Source: Marinomonas ushuaiensis DSM 15871
GTDB taxonomy: Bacteria > Pseudomonadota > Gammaproteobacteria > Pseudomonadales > Marinomonadaceae
Assembly: GCF_000521805.1 (NCBI RefSeq)
Contig: NZ_JAMB01000002.1
Coordinates: 186,001 to 250,000 of the forward strand
Direction: 5' to 3'
DNA: 64,000 bases
Part shown: positions 18,896 to 27,553 of the stretch, one piece after another
Numbering within the stretch: position 1 is the first letter of the stretch
How the letters are laid out: each line of letters opens with the position of its first letter
The notes under the pieces: model-generated
What the model was told of the DNA's origin: nothing
The model's database searches: none
What the model saw: only the letters and a program-made list of their open reading frames with translations
Translations under genes and position numbers: made by a program

Positions 18896-19843
18896 GCGAT
18901 ATCTCTCAAAATTACGGGCCGGCCCACGTATCCTAATCGATATCTTAGCTATTAGCCAGCGAGTGGCACTGTCAAAGGATTATACCCGTAGACCCATGCT
19001 GGATCTTCAGGGTTCTTCAACCAAGTGTTCTTATTTGATTCTGTTGAGATCTTAACAGGACACACACATTAAAAATCACATAAATCATAAAAAAAATCGA
19101 AGCGTAATCTTTTCAATAATTTGGTTACATTGGATTTTTTCTTCACTTATCGCGTAAGAAAACATATTTAAGACATTAAAAAGCCCAAAATCTGGTTTAG
19201 TGGAAATTCAAGGGAAGGAGATTAAATAGTGTTATTAGCTGAGAAACTGACGTCTTTTTTGACTTGGCTTTCGCTGCCTGTGATTTGACTCGCAGTAATG
19301 AACGATTGAATATTCTTTTCCAACTACGCCGCCAGTTCTTTTTCCAAACTCTGTCGTAATACACCCGAATTTAAGTCTCTTCTACTTGTTTTATAAGCAC
19401 TAAACCCCTTTCACTCCTTGATTACTTCATTCCGTTATTCTTTTAGGAACCTCTTTTCATTTAGTGCCTGACTCCTAAAATGACCAGCGTGTTTTTGCAT
19501 GGTGTTTTAATAGTCAACCAAGCCAAGATGTTCATTCTAATAAGATTTTGACGCCCAAAAGAGTGACCTACATGACCCAGAGATCACGCCAGTCTAGTGG
19601 TTTAAAGAAAATCAAAGGGAAATAACGACAGAATCTCGTTGTGTAATACAAAAGTCAGGATCAAAACTTTTGACGCCGTCTTTTATGTTTCGAAACCTGG
19701 GGGCGGAAAGGATTCAAGCCTTTTACCGTTTACCTTACAAAATGACTTATTTACTTAGTTCAAAACGATCTTCATATCATCTTTAATATTCTTTAAATTT
19801 ATATATAATTCACGCTTAAATTTTAATTTACTGGAGTGCTCTA
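18896..19843. other. Gene-poor right flank of the transferred operon (948 bp)
   Basis: No intact gene was recognised. Possible regulatory repeats of the MarR gene occupy 18898-18947. From about 19000 the composition returns to the A+T-rich host type. A minus-strand reading of roughly 19220-19370 is open apart from one stop and reads like a helical segment (LRQSLEKELAA, stop, LEKNIQSFITASQITG), which may be a decayed gene. The last 100 bases hold the A+T-rich promoter region of the SsuA-like gene (TATATAAT at 19801-19808). No riboswitch was recognised. Confidence 0.5.
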
Positions 19844-20863
19844 ATGCGCCAATTCGTAACTCTCATGGTTTTGTTTTTATCTGGCTGGAGTAGTTTAGTC
19901 GCCGCTACCGACAAATCCCTTGAAATTGGCTACATGCCCATTATTCCGATTTCCCAAGCCTTTATTATTTTGGAAGATAATACTTTGGAAAGCGCGGGAG
20001 TTAGCGACCCTGAGTTGTTTCAATTTCAAAATGGCCCAGCCATTGTACAAGCGCTTTTGGCCGGTCAGTTAGACGTTGCTTATCTTGGTATTGGGCCCGC
20101 AATGGTTGCCCGCGCTAAAGGTGCAGATATTAAAGTAGTCGCCTCTAACATTGTTGAGCAGATCAGTATGGTGGCGTTAGGTAGCTTGTCACCTTACTTT
20201 GATAACGGTGATGCAAAAACAGCGTTCGCTCGTTTCAAAGCAGACAAAGGTCGTAAAGCGGTCATTTCCACTTTCCCTAGAGGCTCTGTGCCAGAAACGG
20301 TGTTGCAGTATTGGTTGCAAAAACAGTTAGGCATGAGTCGTGATGAAATCAAACAAAATATCGACATTATTTACCAAGGCGCGGCTCAGGTTCAACAAGC
20401 CCTAATGACCGAGGCGGTAGATGGCGCGGCAATTTTAGAGCCTGTCGTTAGCATCATTCGCGACAAAAAATCCGATGCAAAAGTTGTCGCGTCTGGTTCT
20501 GGTATGTTTCCTCATCAACCTGGTGCTGTCATGGTTGTACGTGAATCACTAATTAATGAACATCCTGAGCTAGTAAAAGCGTTAGTGAAAGCACACATCG
20601 CGGCAACCGACCAATTACGTAATGATCCAGAAAAAGCAGTGAAGGCCGTTGGTAAATACGTCGGTGGTGGTCGTTTACCGAAGAAGATTGTCTTGAATGC
20701 ATTAAAAAATTCACGTAATCAATTCGAAGCTAACCCGAATGCCATTATTGACGGCACTCGTACCATGCATGATTTTCAAGCTAATCAGGGCACACTGAAA
20801 GTAAGTGTTGATCTTAATGCCTTGTTTGATGTTCGTTTTTATAACGATTTAGTTAAGGAGTAA
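19844..20863 (+). CDS. ABC importer substrate-binding protein, SsuA/TauA/NrtA type
   Basis: A periplasmic binding protein for a small anion or heterocycle such as a sulfonate, taurine, nitrate or thiamine precursor. The start at 19844 follows ACTGGAGTG and opens a signal peptide (MRQFVTLMVLFLSGWSSLVAA). The 339-residue precursor has the typical fold markers IGYMPIIPISQAFI near the mature N-terminus, NGPAIVQALLAGQLDVAYLG and FPRGSVPETVLQYWLQ. It is the first of four plus-strand genes (binding protein, permease, ATPase, DsrE-like) that look like one operon. The DsrE-like neighbour hints at a sulfur compound, but the ligand cannot be read. Confidence 0.88.
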   Translation: MRQFVTLMVLFLSGWSSLVAATDKSLEIGYMPIIPISQAFIILEDNTLESAGVSDPELFQFQNGPAIVQALLAGQLDVAYLGIGPAMVARAKGADIKVVASNIVEQISMVALGSLSPYFDNGDAKTAFARFKADKGRKAVISTFPRGSVPETVLQYWLQKQLGMSRDEIKQNIDIIYQGAAQVQQALMTEAVDGAAILEPVVSIIRDKKSDAKVVASGSGMFPHQPGAVMVVRESLINEHPELVKALVKAHIAATDQLRNDPEKAVKAVGKYVGGGRLPKKIVLNALKNSRNQFEANPNAIIDGTRTMHDFQANQGTLKVSVDLNALFDVRFYNDLVKE

Positions 20864-20872
20864 TAGCCCATC

Positions 20873-21655
20873 ATGGCATCACAGGCTCACCCTTTAACAC
20901 GATCCCGATTAGGGCGTGCTTTATTGGGAATCATCGGTGTGGCGGCGTTTGTCATGCTCTGGAAATATGCCCAGTCAGCAGGTTGGGCAGCAGCAGGAAC
21001 CATACCAGACCCCTTTAAATTACCACAAGCACTGGTTGATGAATGGACATCTGAACGTTTATTACCAGCGGTTCTTTCTAGTTTGGTTCACTATGCTTGG
21101 GGCTTGGCGATTGGTACGTTTCTTGGTTTTTTGGTCGGTACCTTAGCCGCCTCGTCGTCTTTGCTAGACGCATTACACGCTTGGTTGGCGCGGATTCTTC
21201 GCCCTATTCCACCTTTGGCTTGGGTTGTCTTTGCCATTGCTTGGTTCAAAGTTAGCCATGCAGGAGCTGCCTTTGTTATTGCGATAGGCGTGTTCTGGGT
21301 AAATTACTTTGCGACTTATTCTGCAGTGCGTAATGTGGATTCCCGTTTTTATGAATTGGCTCGTGCTTTTGGTCAAAACGGACATTTTCGTCAAGCGCTT
21401 CAAGTGACCTTGCCGGGAGCCGCAACGGGGATTTTTTCAGGCATACGTACCGGTATTGGCCAAGCTTGGATGACATTAATCGCTGCTGAATTGTTGGGCG
21501 TTCCAGGAATGGGACAAGAAATGAATTCAGCCGCAGGCGTTGGTGCTTACGAAGTGGTTGTGGTTTACATGCTAATTATTTCTCTGGTTTACACCTTGAG
21601 CGATACCCTGTTTGGTTTTATTGAAAAGCGAGTACTGACATGGCGTCCATCCTAA
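20873..21655 (+). CDS. ABC importer permease, SsuC/TauC type
   Basis: Inner-membrane subunit, 260 residues, with about six hydrophobic segments beginning near residue 16 (ALLGIIGVAAFVMLW). The conserved permease loop is ELARAFGQNGHFRQALQVTLPG, matching the BPD_transp_1 EAA region of the SsuC/TauC group. The start at 20873 follows the binding-protein stop by 9 bp. Its 3' end overlaps the ATPase gene by 16 bp, showing translational coupling. Confidence 0.92.
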   Translation: MASQAHPLTRSRLGRALLGIIGVAAFVMLWKYAQSAGWAAAGTIPDPFKLPQALVDEWTSERLLPAVLSSLVHYAWGLAIGTFLGFLVGTLAASSSLLDALHAWLARILRPIPPLAWVVFAIAWFKVSHAGAAFVIAIGVFWVNYFATYSAVRNVDSRFYELARAFGQNGHFRQALQVTLPGAATGIFSGIRTGIGQAWMTLIAAELLGVPGMGQEMNSAAGVGAYEVVVVYMLIISLVYTLSDTLFGFIEKRVLTWRPS

Positions 21656-22371
21656 ATATTGAAGACTTAAGCTACCATTATCGTAACAGTCCAGATCCCG
21701 TTTTTGCTGATTTGAATCTTCGGATGGAAGATGGTGAGTTCATCGCTGTCGTTGGTGGCTCTGGCGTTGGCAAATCGACTCTATTACGTTGTGTTGCCGG
21801 CCTTACTACAGCGAGTCATGGCAGCATTACTCTTGATGTTGAGGAAGATGATACCCGACGTTCTCGCAGTGTTGTGTTTCAAGATGGTCGTCTAATGCCT
21901 TGGCGTCGATTGCGTAGCAATGTAGCTTATGGACTAACAGGACTCAAACTCACAGCAGAAGAAAAACGCAACCGAGTAGATGAAGTACTAAAACTGACTC
22001 GTCTTGACGAGTTGGCTGAGCGTTGGCCACATCAATTATCTGGCGGACAAGTGCAGCGCGGAGGCATTGCCAGAGCCTTAGCGGTGCAACCTCACTTGTT
22101 ATTGATGGATGAGCCTTTCAGTGCGGTAGACGCGATTACTCGTCAACATTTACAAGATCAGTTGCTAGCAATCTGGGAACAAACTCGTAAAGCAGTGATG
22201 TTTATCACCCATGATATTGAAGAAGCGGTATATTTAGCGGACCGTGTGGTGGTACTGTCTGGTTCACCTGCGAACATAGTGTTAGATAAGCGAATTGATC
22301 TATCTCGCCCACGTCATCGTGGTACAGATGGATTACAAAAAATCGCTCAAGAGATTGCAAACGCACTTTAA
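21640..22371 (+). CDS. ABC importer ATPase, SsuB/TauB type
   Basis: Nucleotide-binding subunit, 243 residues. Walker A is GGSGVGKST, the Q-loop lies in SVVFQDGRLMPWRRL (the MPW form typical of nitrate/sulfonate/taurine importers), signature LSGGQVQRGG, Walker B LLLMDEPFSAVD, and the switch histidine in VMFITHDIEEAVYLAD. It overlaps the permease gene by 16 bp and lies 19 bp before the DsrE-like gene. Confidence 0.94.
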   Translation: MASILNIEDLSYHYRNSPDPVFADLNLRMEDGEFIAVVGGSGVGKSTLLRCVAGLTTASHGSITLDVEEDDTRRSRSVVFQDGRLMPWRRLRSNVAYGLTGLKLTAEEKRNRVDEVLKLTRLDELAERWPHQLSGGQVQRGGIARALAVQPHLLLMDEPFSAVDAITRQHLQDQLLAIWEQTRKAVMFITHDIEEAVYLADRVVVLSGSPANIVLDKRIDLSRPRHRGTDGLQKIAQEIANAL

Positions 22372-22390
22372 TTTTTAAGAGGATATCGCT

Positions 22391-22693
22391 ATGGCAGTTA
22401 CTCAATTGTTGATCCATGCACCAACAGTAGATGCTCTAAAACGAGCTCAGAATAACGCACGTAATTTACTAAAACTAGAACCCGATGCTCAAATAGAAAT
22501 CGTCGTCAATGGCCCAGCGGCAGCATTGGCCGTTACCTTTAGTGACGAGGATATTTTAAATAGATTAGTGATTTGTCGTAACAGCCTACAAGCGCAAACA
22601 CTTTCCGTCCAAGCTAACGTGAAACAAGTCGATGCAGCGGTTCAGTACATTGCTCATCAGCAAATGAAAGGTTGGTCTTACATGCGAGCGTAA
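22391..22693 (+). CDS. DsrE/DsrF-like small protein
   Basis: A 100-residue cytoplasmic protein of the DsrE/DsrF-like superfamily, recognised by IEIVVNGPAAALAV, the LVICRNSLQAQTLSV segment with its cysteine, and a C-terminal VQYIAHQQMKGWSYMRA. Relatives include sulfurtransferase subunits and uncharacterised single-domain proteins. The single conserved-position cysteine (about residue 62) could carry a persulfide. AGAGGATATCGCT precedes the ATG. It is the last gene of the importer operon, so it may process or sense an imported sulfur compound. A hairpin GGTCTTAC-N8-GTAAGACC spans its stop codon (22674-22697). Confidence 0.75.
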   Translation: MAVTQLLIHAPTVDALKRAQNNARNLLKLEPDAQIEIVVNGPAAALAVTFSDEDILNRLVICRNSLQAQTLSVQANVKQVDAAVQYIAHQQMKGWSYMRA

Positions 22694-22768
22694 GACCTTT
22701 GGTCTGTGAATAGTGATGCGGGTAAGAGAGAAGAAAGAAGAGATAATATATAAAAGCTAGGGAAGGCT

Positions 22769-22888
22769 TTAATTATCTAAACGATGTAAACCCGCCATTT
22801 CTTTCTTTTCATAGCCAAGTTGAGTTAACAAACTGAGTTTACGACGCTTAAGGGTCTGTTTTGATTTGGCAGACAACTTCACCACCAT
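22769..22888 (-). CDS. Possible 39-residue basic protein overlapping the 3' end of the amidotransferase gene
   Basis: A short frame too small for routine gene calling. It starts at an ATG (22888) inside the last codons of the amidotransferase gene in another frame and ends at TAA 22769-22771. The product begins MVVKLSAKSKQTLKRRKLSL and continues LLTQLGYEKKEMAGLHRLDN: strongly basic first half, no membrane segment. AAGGGGAG lies 11 bases before the ATG, a little far but usable. A decayed relative of the same peptide appears at 11650-11760, which suggests the frame is or was real. Family not recognised. Confidence 0.4.
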   Translation of the reverse strand: MVVKLSAKSKQTLKRRKLSLLTQLGYEKKEMAGLHRLDN

Positions 22889-23636
22889 CAAACACACACA
22901 ACTCCCCTTCTTCCATTTGTTCCCATTTCTCATCTTGGGTTAGAGGTTGTGTCGCGATGACGGTGACGACGTCTTTGTCTGTGGTGACTTCTTTGAAGTC
23001 GATGATGACGTCTTCGTCCGATAAGGTCGCTTTTTTAAAGGGTGCTCGGCGGGTGATCCAATGAAGTTTGGTGGTGCAAAAGCAATATAATTTGTCGCCA
23101 TCTGACAGCATCATATTGAAGACACCACGAGCTTTTAGTTGCAACGCCAGTTCAGATAAAGCGCCAGAGAGCATTTCTAGAGAAGGTTCATTTTCACCAA
23201 ATCGCGATTGCAGCTGCTCAATGATCCAGCAAAAAGCACGTTCTGAATCTGTGCTACCAAGCGGGTGATGAACAGAGACTGGCAACAAAGCCATTGCGTC
23301 TTCAAGTTGTCCATTGTGAGCGTATGACCAAGTTTTCCCCCAAAGCAAACGGCTAAAAGGATGCGTATTTAATAAACAAACTCCTCCAACATTGGCTTGG
23401 CGAATATGGCTGATAACAATGTCGCACTTTAATGAGGTGCTGCTGATGATTTCTGCCATGTCGGAGTCGGCGCTGGGTCTTGGGTCATGAATCGACCAAA
23501 CATCGCCATCGCGGTACATGGCCATTCCCCAGCCGTCTTTGTGTGGCCCTGTTCGACCGCCACGAGCGCGTAATCCTGAAAAACTAAAACATATATCCGT
23601 TGGCACATTCGCGCTCATGCCTAATAACTCACACAT
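22848..23636 (-). CDS. Class II glutamine amidotransferase, YafJ-like
   Basis: A glutaminase-type Ntn-hydrolase domain protein, 262 residues, close in length to E. coli YafJ (255). The nucleophile is Cys2 after removal of the initiator Met (MCELLGMSANVP). SFSGLRARGG, the HNGQLEDA oxyanion/asparagine segment and GSTDSERAFCWII follow. In vivo substrate unknown; family members hydrolyse glutamine or gamma-glutamyl compounds. Its start overlaps the end of the vWA gene by 8 bp, and its 3' end overlaps the possible 39-residue gene by 41 bp. Confidence 0.92.
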   Translation of the reverse strand: MCELLGMSANVPTDICFSFSGLRARGGRTGPHKDGWGMAMYRDGDVWSIHDPRPSADSDMAEIISSTSLKCDIVISHIRQANVGGVCLLNTHPFSRLLWGKTWSYAHNGQLEDAMALLPVSVHHPLGSTDSERAFCWIIEQLQSRFGENEPSLEMLSGALSELALQLKARGVFNMMLSDGDKLYCFCTTKLHWITRRAPFKKATLSDEDVIIDFKEVTTDKDVVTVIATQPLTQDEKWEQMEEGELCVFDGGEVVCQIKTDP

Positions 23637-25494
23637 CGTTTACGTCATCACCTTTTGCAGATTTATTTTTCTTCGACAATCGGTACAAGAATATACCTCC
23701 GCCTATTATTAAAAGACCACCTAAATTCAGCGCAGCATACATTATCCATTCTGTGGAGGATATGCTCACTTCTTGCTGTTGGTTAGCCGCTTTTTCTGGA
23801 TTAAGCGGTAAAGTTCTATCTGGAATGGCCTCTTCACTTTCTCCCACTTCATTAACGATAGAAATAGCAGGCGGAACCAAGACTGGCATCAGATCATTAT
23901 TAGACGATGTGGTAGGCGTCAATAAAATATTCACTGGTACCTCTTCACCTAGCATTACTTTTACATCTCCGTCGCCTTCGCGCGAGTAGCTCCAGTAAGG
24001 AGTCCAATAATCAAAACGCAACCCTGTTTGTGTGACGCCAACTAATTTTGCTCGTACTTTAACGCTGTCATTAGAGGAAACTGGAATTATTTTTTCCCAA
24101 TGTCCTTGACCAACAAGAGGCATTTCTTCAACTTCAACCGCACCGCTGTTATAAGTAAATTCAAGCCTCATGTTTGAACGTAAAATATTTAGTTTCAAGT
24201 TTACGGGCTTTGCTGAAAAAGCGACTAGATTACCTTCGGGATTGCTTCCAGAAAATTCAACCGCTGGATGAACGGTAAAATATTGGCTCAGTTGGCGTGA
24301 AAAGGTTTTCCCATCAATCAAGCTAATAAGTTCATAGTTACCCGGCTCTGTGATACCTGCTACACGCTGTTTAAATTGGCTGTTCGATTTGGTCATTTCA
24401 TAGGAAAAAATAGTTTCTTTTTTCTCTCCGTTAAGGCGTACTAAAGTTTGACTAACGGTCAGTAAATTTAGAACCTTATCGTCTTTGATTTGCACATCTC
24501 TTTCAAACAATCCAACGGTGGAATAAATCATTTCATTTACAAAAACTATTGGCGATATTGGTGTGGCTTGGGCGCTTAAGTTCGTAATAATACGAATACT
24601 ACTACGTTCAAGGTCAACATTATCGACTTGCCATTCGCCAGAATCCGGCTTGCTGATGGTTATTAGAGTGTAATGATCAGACGCCGATACGGTCGCACTG
24701 GTTTTATTCACCAAGGACAAGACGTTACCATTCGGTTTTATAATATGTGGCTGTATGCCATTTTCGTGAAATACGACCAACGTAAGTTCATCAATCGCAT
24801 CATCAACAACAAAGCGGTTGCCGTCAAAAGGCAATTCATCCGATGGCGATGCTTGAGAAAAAATACGATCAAATGTCGCGAGTAAATCTTCTGGAATGGC
24901 AACTTCTGTATGAGTGGCGCTGGTTCTAAGGGAAAGAGATTCAAGCAGTTCTTTGTCGGTATAGCCTGTCATTGAAATGGTATGCAGATGAATACCGTTT
25001 TCTTCTAGCTTTTTCGTTAAATCATTCAGGATACGATCTCGCGATGCTTTATTGATTTCCTCATCCAAACTGATATCAACCATGCCATCGGTCACTAAAA
25101 TCCAATGACGATCAAAACCTTGGTCTAAATCACCCGCATCTGGCGTTTCTAGAAGCAGTTTCATAATAGCTTCTAAATCGGTTTTTACATCTTGTGTTAC
25201 GTAGCTATTAACATAATTAGCGAGCTTGGCTTTGGTGTCTTTATTAACTGGTGCTTCAGGCAATAAAACACGAGGTGCTTCACCAAATAACCAAATACCA
25301 AGTGTGGCTTTTTCTTCTGGCGCAAGATTTGAGATAAGACGCAGAGCCTCAGCGGTGAGTTTATCAGGGTCACTGATCAACATACTGCCGGAAGCATCCA
25401 CAATAACGCGGAATTGAGTATCCGCTTGACTCAGTGGAGCCAAGAAGAATAAAACGGCAGATAACAACACAGTATTTACTTTCAACCACTTCAC
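23629..25494 (-). CDS. Von Willebrand factor A domain membrane protein (TIGR03503-like)
   Basis: A 621-residue periplasmic protein anchored at its C-terminus. A signal peptide (VLLSAVLFFLAPLSQA) is followed at once by a vWA domain with the metal-site motif DASGSM near residue 34 and the later ILVTDG. The middle is beta-rich. One C-terminal membrane segment (IMYAALNLGGLLIIGGGIFLY) ends in a short basic tail. The architecture matches an uncharacterised gammaproteobacterial family that I know as TIGR03503. vWA domains usually bind a protein partner through magnesium; the partner is unknown. It lies 49 bp after ycgN and overlaps the amidotransferase start. Confidence 0.85.
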   Translation of the reverse strand: MKWLKVNTVLLSAVLFFLAPLSQADTQFRVIVDASGSMLISDPDKLTAEALRLISNLAPEEKATLGIWLFGEAPRVLLPEAPVNKDTKAKLANYVNSYVTQDVKTDLEAIMKLLLETPDAGDLDQGFDRHWILVTDGMVDISLDEEINKASRDRILNDLTKKLEENGIHLHTISMTGYTDKELLESLSLRTSATHTEVAIPEDLLATFDRIFSQASPSDELPFDGNRFVVDDAIDELTLVVFHENGIQPHIIKPNGNVLSLVNKTSATVSASDHYTLITISKPDSGEWQVDNVDLERSSIRIITNLSAQATPISPIVFVNEMIYSTVGLFERDVQIKDDKVLNLLTVSQTLVRLNGEKKETIFSYEMTKSNSQFKQRVAGITEPGNYELISLIDGKTFSRQLSQYFTVHPAVEFSGSNPEGNLVAFSAKPVNLKLNILRSNMRLEFTYNSGAVEVEEMPLVGQGHWEKIIPVSSNDSVKVRAKLVGVTQTGLRFDYWTPYWSYSREGDGDVKVMLGEEVPVNILLTPTTSSNNDLMPVLVPPAISIVNEVGESEEAIPDRTLPLNPEKAANQQQEVSISSTEWIMYAALNLGGLLIIGGGIFLYRLSKKNKSAKGDDVNDV

Positions 25495-25543
25495 GTTTGC
25501 GAACTCCTTGAATTACTTTGCTGACATTAGCCACTGCTTTCGA

Positions 25544-26023
25544 TCAAGTTACATCATACGGCTCTGGCATACCATGCACCCACTTTATGATGTGAATGTC
25601 CCAATCTTCTTCGTCCACTGTATTCTCATTCACTGCATAATGTCGAACGGTTAATCCTTGATTCAACATTTCTTGATTGTTACCTACGATCAAAGGATGC
25701 CAATTCGGTAGGTTTTTCGTCTCGTGCAACACACGATAGCTACAGGTATCTGGCAACCAATGAAATTCATCAATCTGATCTGCTGTTAACGTAATACAAC
25801 TTGGCACTTCTGTTTGTCGAGTTTTGTATACTTTGCATTGACAGGTTGCTGGATTAAGTTGATGGCAAGAAAGGTTCGTATAAAACACTTCTTCTGTTTC
25901 ATCGTCCTGCAACTTCTGCAAGCAACATTTACCACAACCGTCGCAAATAGATTCCCATTCGACTGGAGACATTTGCTCCAATGGTGTGGTTTTCCAAAAA
26001 GGTTCTGTACGCTTTGCAATCAT
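25544..26023 (-). CDS. ycgN: YcgN/UPF0260 cysteine-cluster protein
   Basis: The 159 residues match E. coli YcgN closely: EPFWKTTPLEQMSPVEWESI, CDGCGKCCLQKLQDDETEE, NLSCHQLNPATCQCKVY, LPDTCSYRVL, and WHPLIVG. The cysteine clusters probably bind zinc or an iron-sulfur centre. Function is not established. The gene sits with ycgL and rnd, as in many gammaproteobacteria. A few bases separate it from ycgL, suggesting cotranscription. Confidence 0.93.
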   Translation of the reverse strand: MIAKRTEPFWKTTPLEQMSPVEWESICDGCGKCCLQKLQDDETEEVFYTNLSCHQLNPATCQCKVYKTRQTEVPSCITLTADQIDEFHWLPDTCSYRVLHETKNLPNWHPLIVGNNQEMLNQGLTVRHYAVNENTVDEEDWDIHIIKWVHGMPEPYDVT

Positions 26024-26046
26024 AGATCTTTAGCAACCATCGTTCG

Positions 26047-26340
26047 TTAGTAAACAGCTTGTGTTGGTGTTTTATAAAGATCTAATAAATATTCATCTTT
26101 AACTGGCGGCAATTGCAAATAAAAACCTTTCTCTCGAATACCTTTCGTCACGTTTTCCGGTGTTGCTCGAGCTAACTTACTTTCATTCGTTAATAACATT
26201 GTCATGGCACTAATACCTTTTCCAAAACGCGCCATAAGCTCTTCTGGAATTTTTTTAAGACCAATGCTTTTTTCTACATACAAGTACATTCCATCATGTT
26301 TTGAAGAGCGAAAAACTTCTACGATTAAGTGCTGTTTCAT
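26047..26340 (-). CDS. ycgL: YcgL-domain protein
   Basis: The 97 residues belong to the small YcgL family, recognised by the N-terminal [16 protein letters not shown], the [11 protein letters not shown] segment and [15 protein letters not shown]. The fold is known for this family but the cellular role is not. It lies 69 bp downstream of rnd on the same strand and 23 bp upstream of ycgN, a conserved trio. Confidence 0.92.
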   Translation of the reverse strand: MKQHLIVEVFRSSKHDGMYLYVEKSIGLKKIPEELMARFGKGISAMTMLLTNESKLARATPENVTKGIREKGFYLQLPPVKDEYLLDLYKTPTQAVY

Positions 26341-26409
26341 AATTTTCTCAAAGCGATTTTCTCGCTGTATTAAAACTTTTAAACTTTGATTTTTAGTATA
26401 TTTCCCGAA

Positions 26410-27552
26410 TTAATTTTTTTTAAACTTTTCCAATACGGGATCAATAATGGCATCACGTCGCCAGCCATTCATGGCTGGATTTTTCCAATCAATTTGGGTG
26501 CCATCGTACAAATAACGTACCAAAGGCTCTAATAACTTACGCTTCATCATGGCTTCTGGTGCAATATTCAATGCGGTGGAACGCTCACGAACAAAAGATT
26601 TAATCGACTTGCTCAAATCTCCTGTTTGAGAAGGCAAAGGAATTTCCAGTGGCAATTGATATTCATCTGCAGACAATTCGTCAACCAACGCCATTTTTTC
26701 TAGGATCACATCACCGTATAAACGATGCTGTCGACCGGTTAATTCTTCTGCTTCAGAAATGGCTTTATGATGAGTCGGTAAGATTTTAGATAAAGACCAC
26801 AATGTACGATCCTTTAATATCTTTCCTTTTGGTACATCTTCTTTACGCGCTTGTTCATCACGCCAAATAAACAACAATCTCAGTAAAGTCAAACCTGCTG
26901 GAGACAAACGCCAAGCCGTTTTTACGCCAGCCCAGTTTTGCTCTGGGTCTGAGTTCATTTGATATTGCCATTTCAAAGATTCACAATCTTCTAATACCCA
27001 ATCAAGCATGTTTTTTTCAGCTAGACGAGCAATTTGCAAAGGATATACTTTGGCTAAATAAACAACATCAAGAGCGGCATAACGCTTTTGTGCATCCGTT
27101 AATGGACGTTGAACCCAATCAGACTGAGTTTCATCTTTGGCCACTTCAATCTTTAAGTATTCATGAATCAGCTTAACGTAACTTAACGACCATTGGCCTG
27201 TTGCATACGCTTCACCGATTTGTGTGTCATAAAATGGTGTTGGTAAAACACCTAATAGACGATCAAAAACATCTAAATCTTCAGAGCAAGCATGGAACAC
27301 CTTCATCACAGAAGGATTTACCATAAGAGCGCGCAACGGATCCCATTCATCGATATTAAGAGGATCAATCAGTACAGCTTTGTCACCTTCACTAATCTGA
27401 ATCAACCCTGTAATAGGAAAATAGGTTGTGCGACGAATAAATTCAGTATCAACAGCAATCACTGGCAATTGCGTCCAGTAATCACACCAACTTATCAGTG
27501 ATTCATTGTCGGCAACCCAAATAATATTCAGAGGCTCATCTTGGTCATTCAT
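26410..27552 (-). CDS. rnd: Ribonuclease D
   Basis: A 3'-5' exoribonuclease that trims tRNA precursors and other stable RNA. The 380 residues start with the DEDD nuclease domain: exo I in IAVDTEFIRRTTYFP, exo II in VFHACSEDLDVFDRL, and exo III in KRYAALDVVYLAKVYP. HRDC domains follow (around residues 210-290 and toward the C-terminus). Length agrees with E. coli RNase D (375). It follows recR with one base between them, so it is part of the dnaX-ybaB-recR-rnd transcription unit. Confidence 0.96.
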   Translation of the reverse strand: MNDQDEPLNIIWVADNESLISWCDYWTQLPVIAVDTEFIRRTTYFPITGLIQISEGDKAVLIDPLNIDEWDPLRALMVNPSVMKVFHACSEDLDVFDRLLGVLPTPFYDTQIGEAYATGQWSLSYVKLIHEYLKIEVAKDETQSDWVQRPLTDAQKRYAALDVVYLAKVYPLQIARLAEKNMLDWVLEDCESLKWQYQMNSDPEQNWAGVKTAWRLSPAGLTLLRLLFIWRDEQARKEDVPKGKILKDRTLWSLSKILPTHHKAISEAEELTGRQHRLYGDVILEKMALVDELSADEYQLPLEIPLPSQTGDLSKSIKSFVRERSTALNIAPEAMMKRKLLEPLVRYLYDGTQIDWKNPAMNGWRRDAIIDPVLEKFKKN

Positions 27553-27553
27553 T

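Noticed and set aside
19700..19843. Riboswitch (TPP or similar) before the SsuA-like gene
   Set aside because: None of the conserved riboswitch cores could be recognised in the leader.
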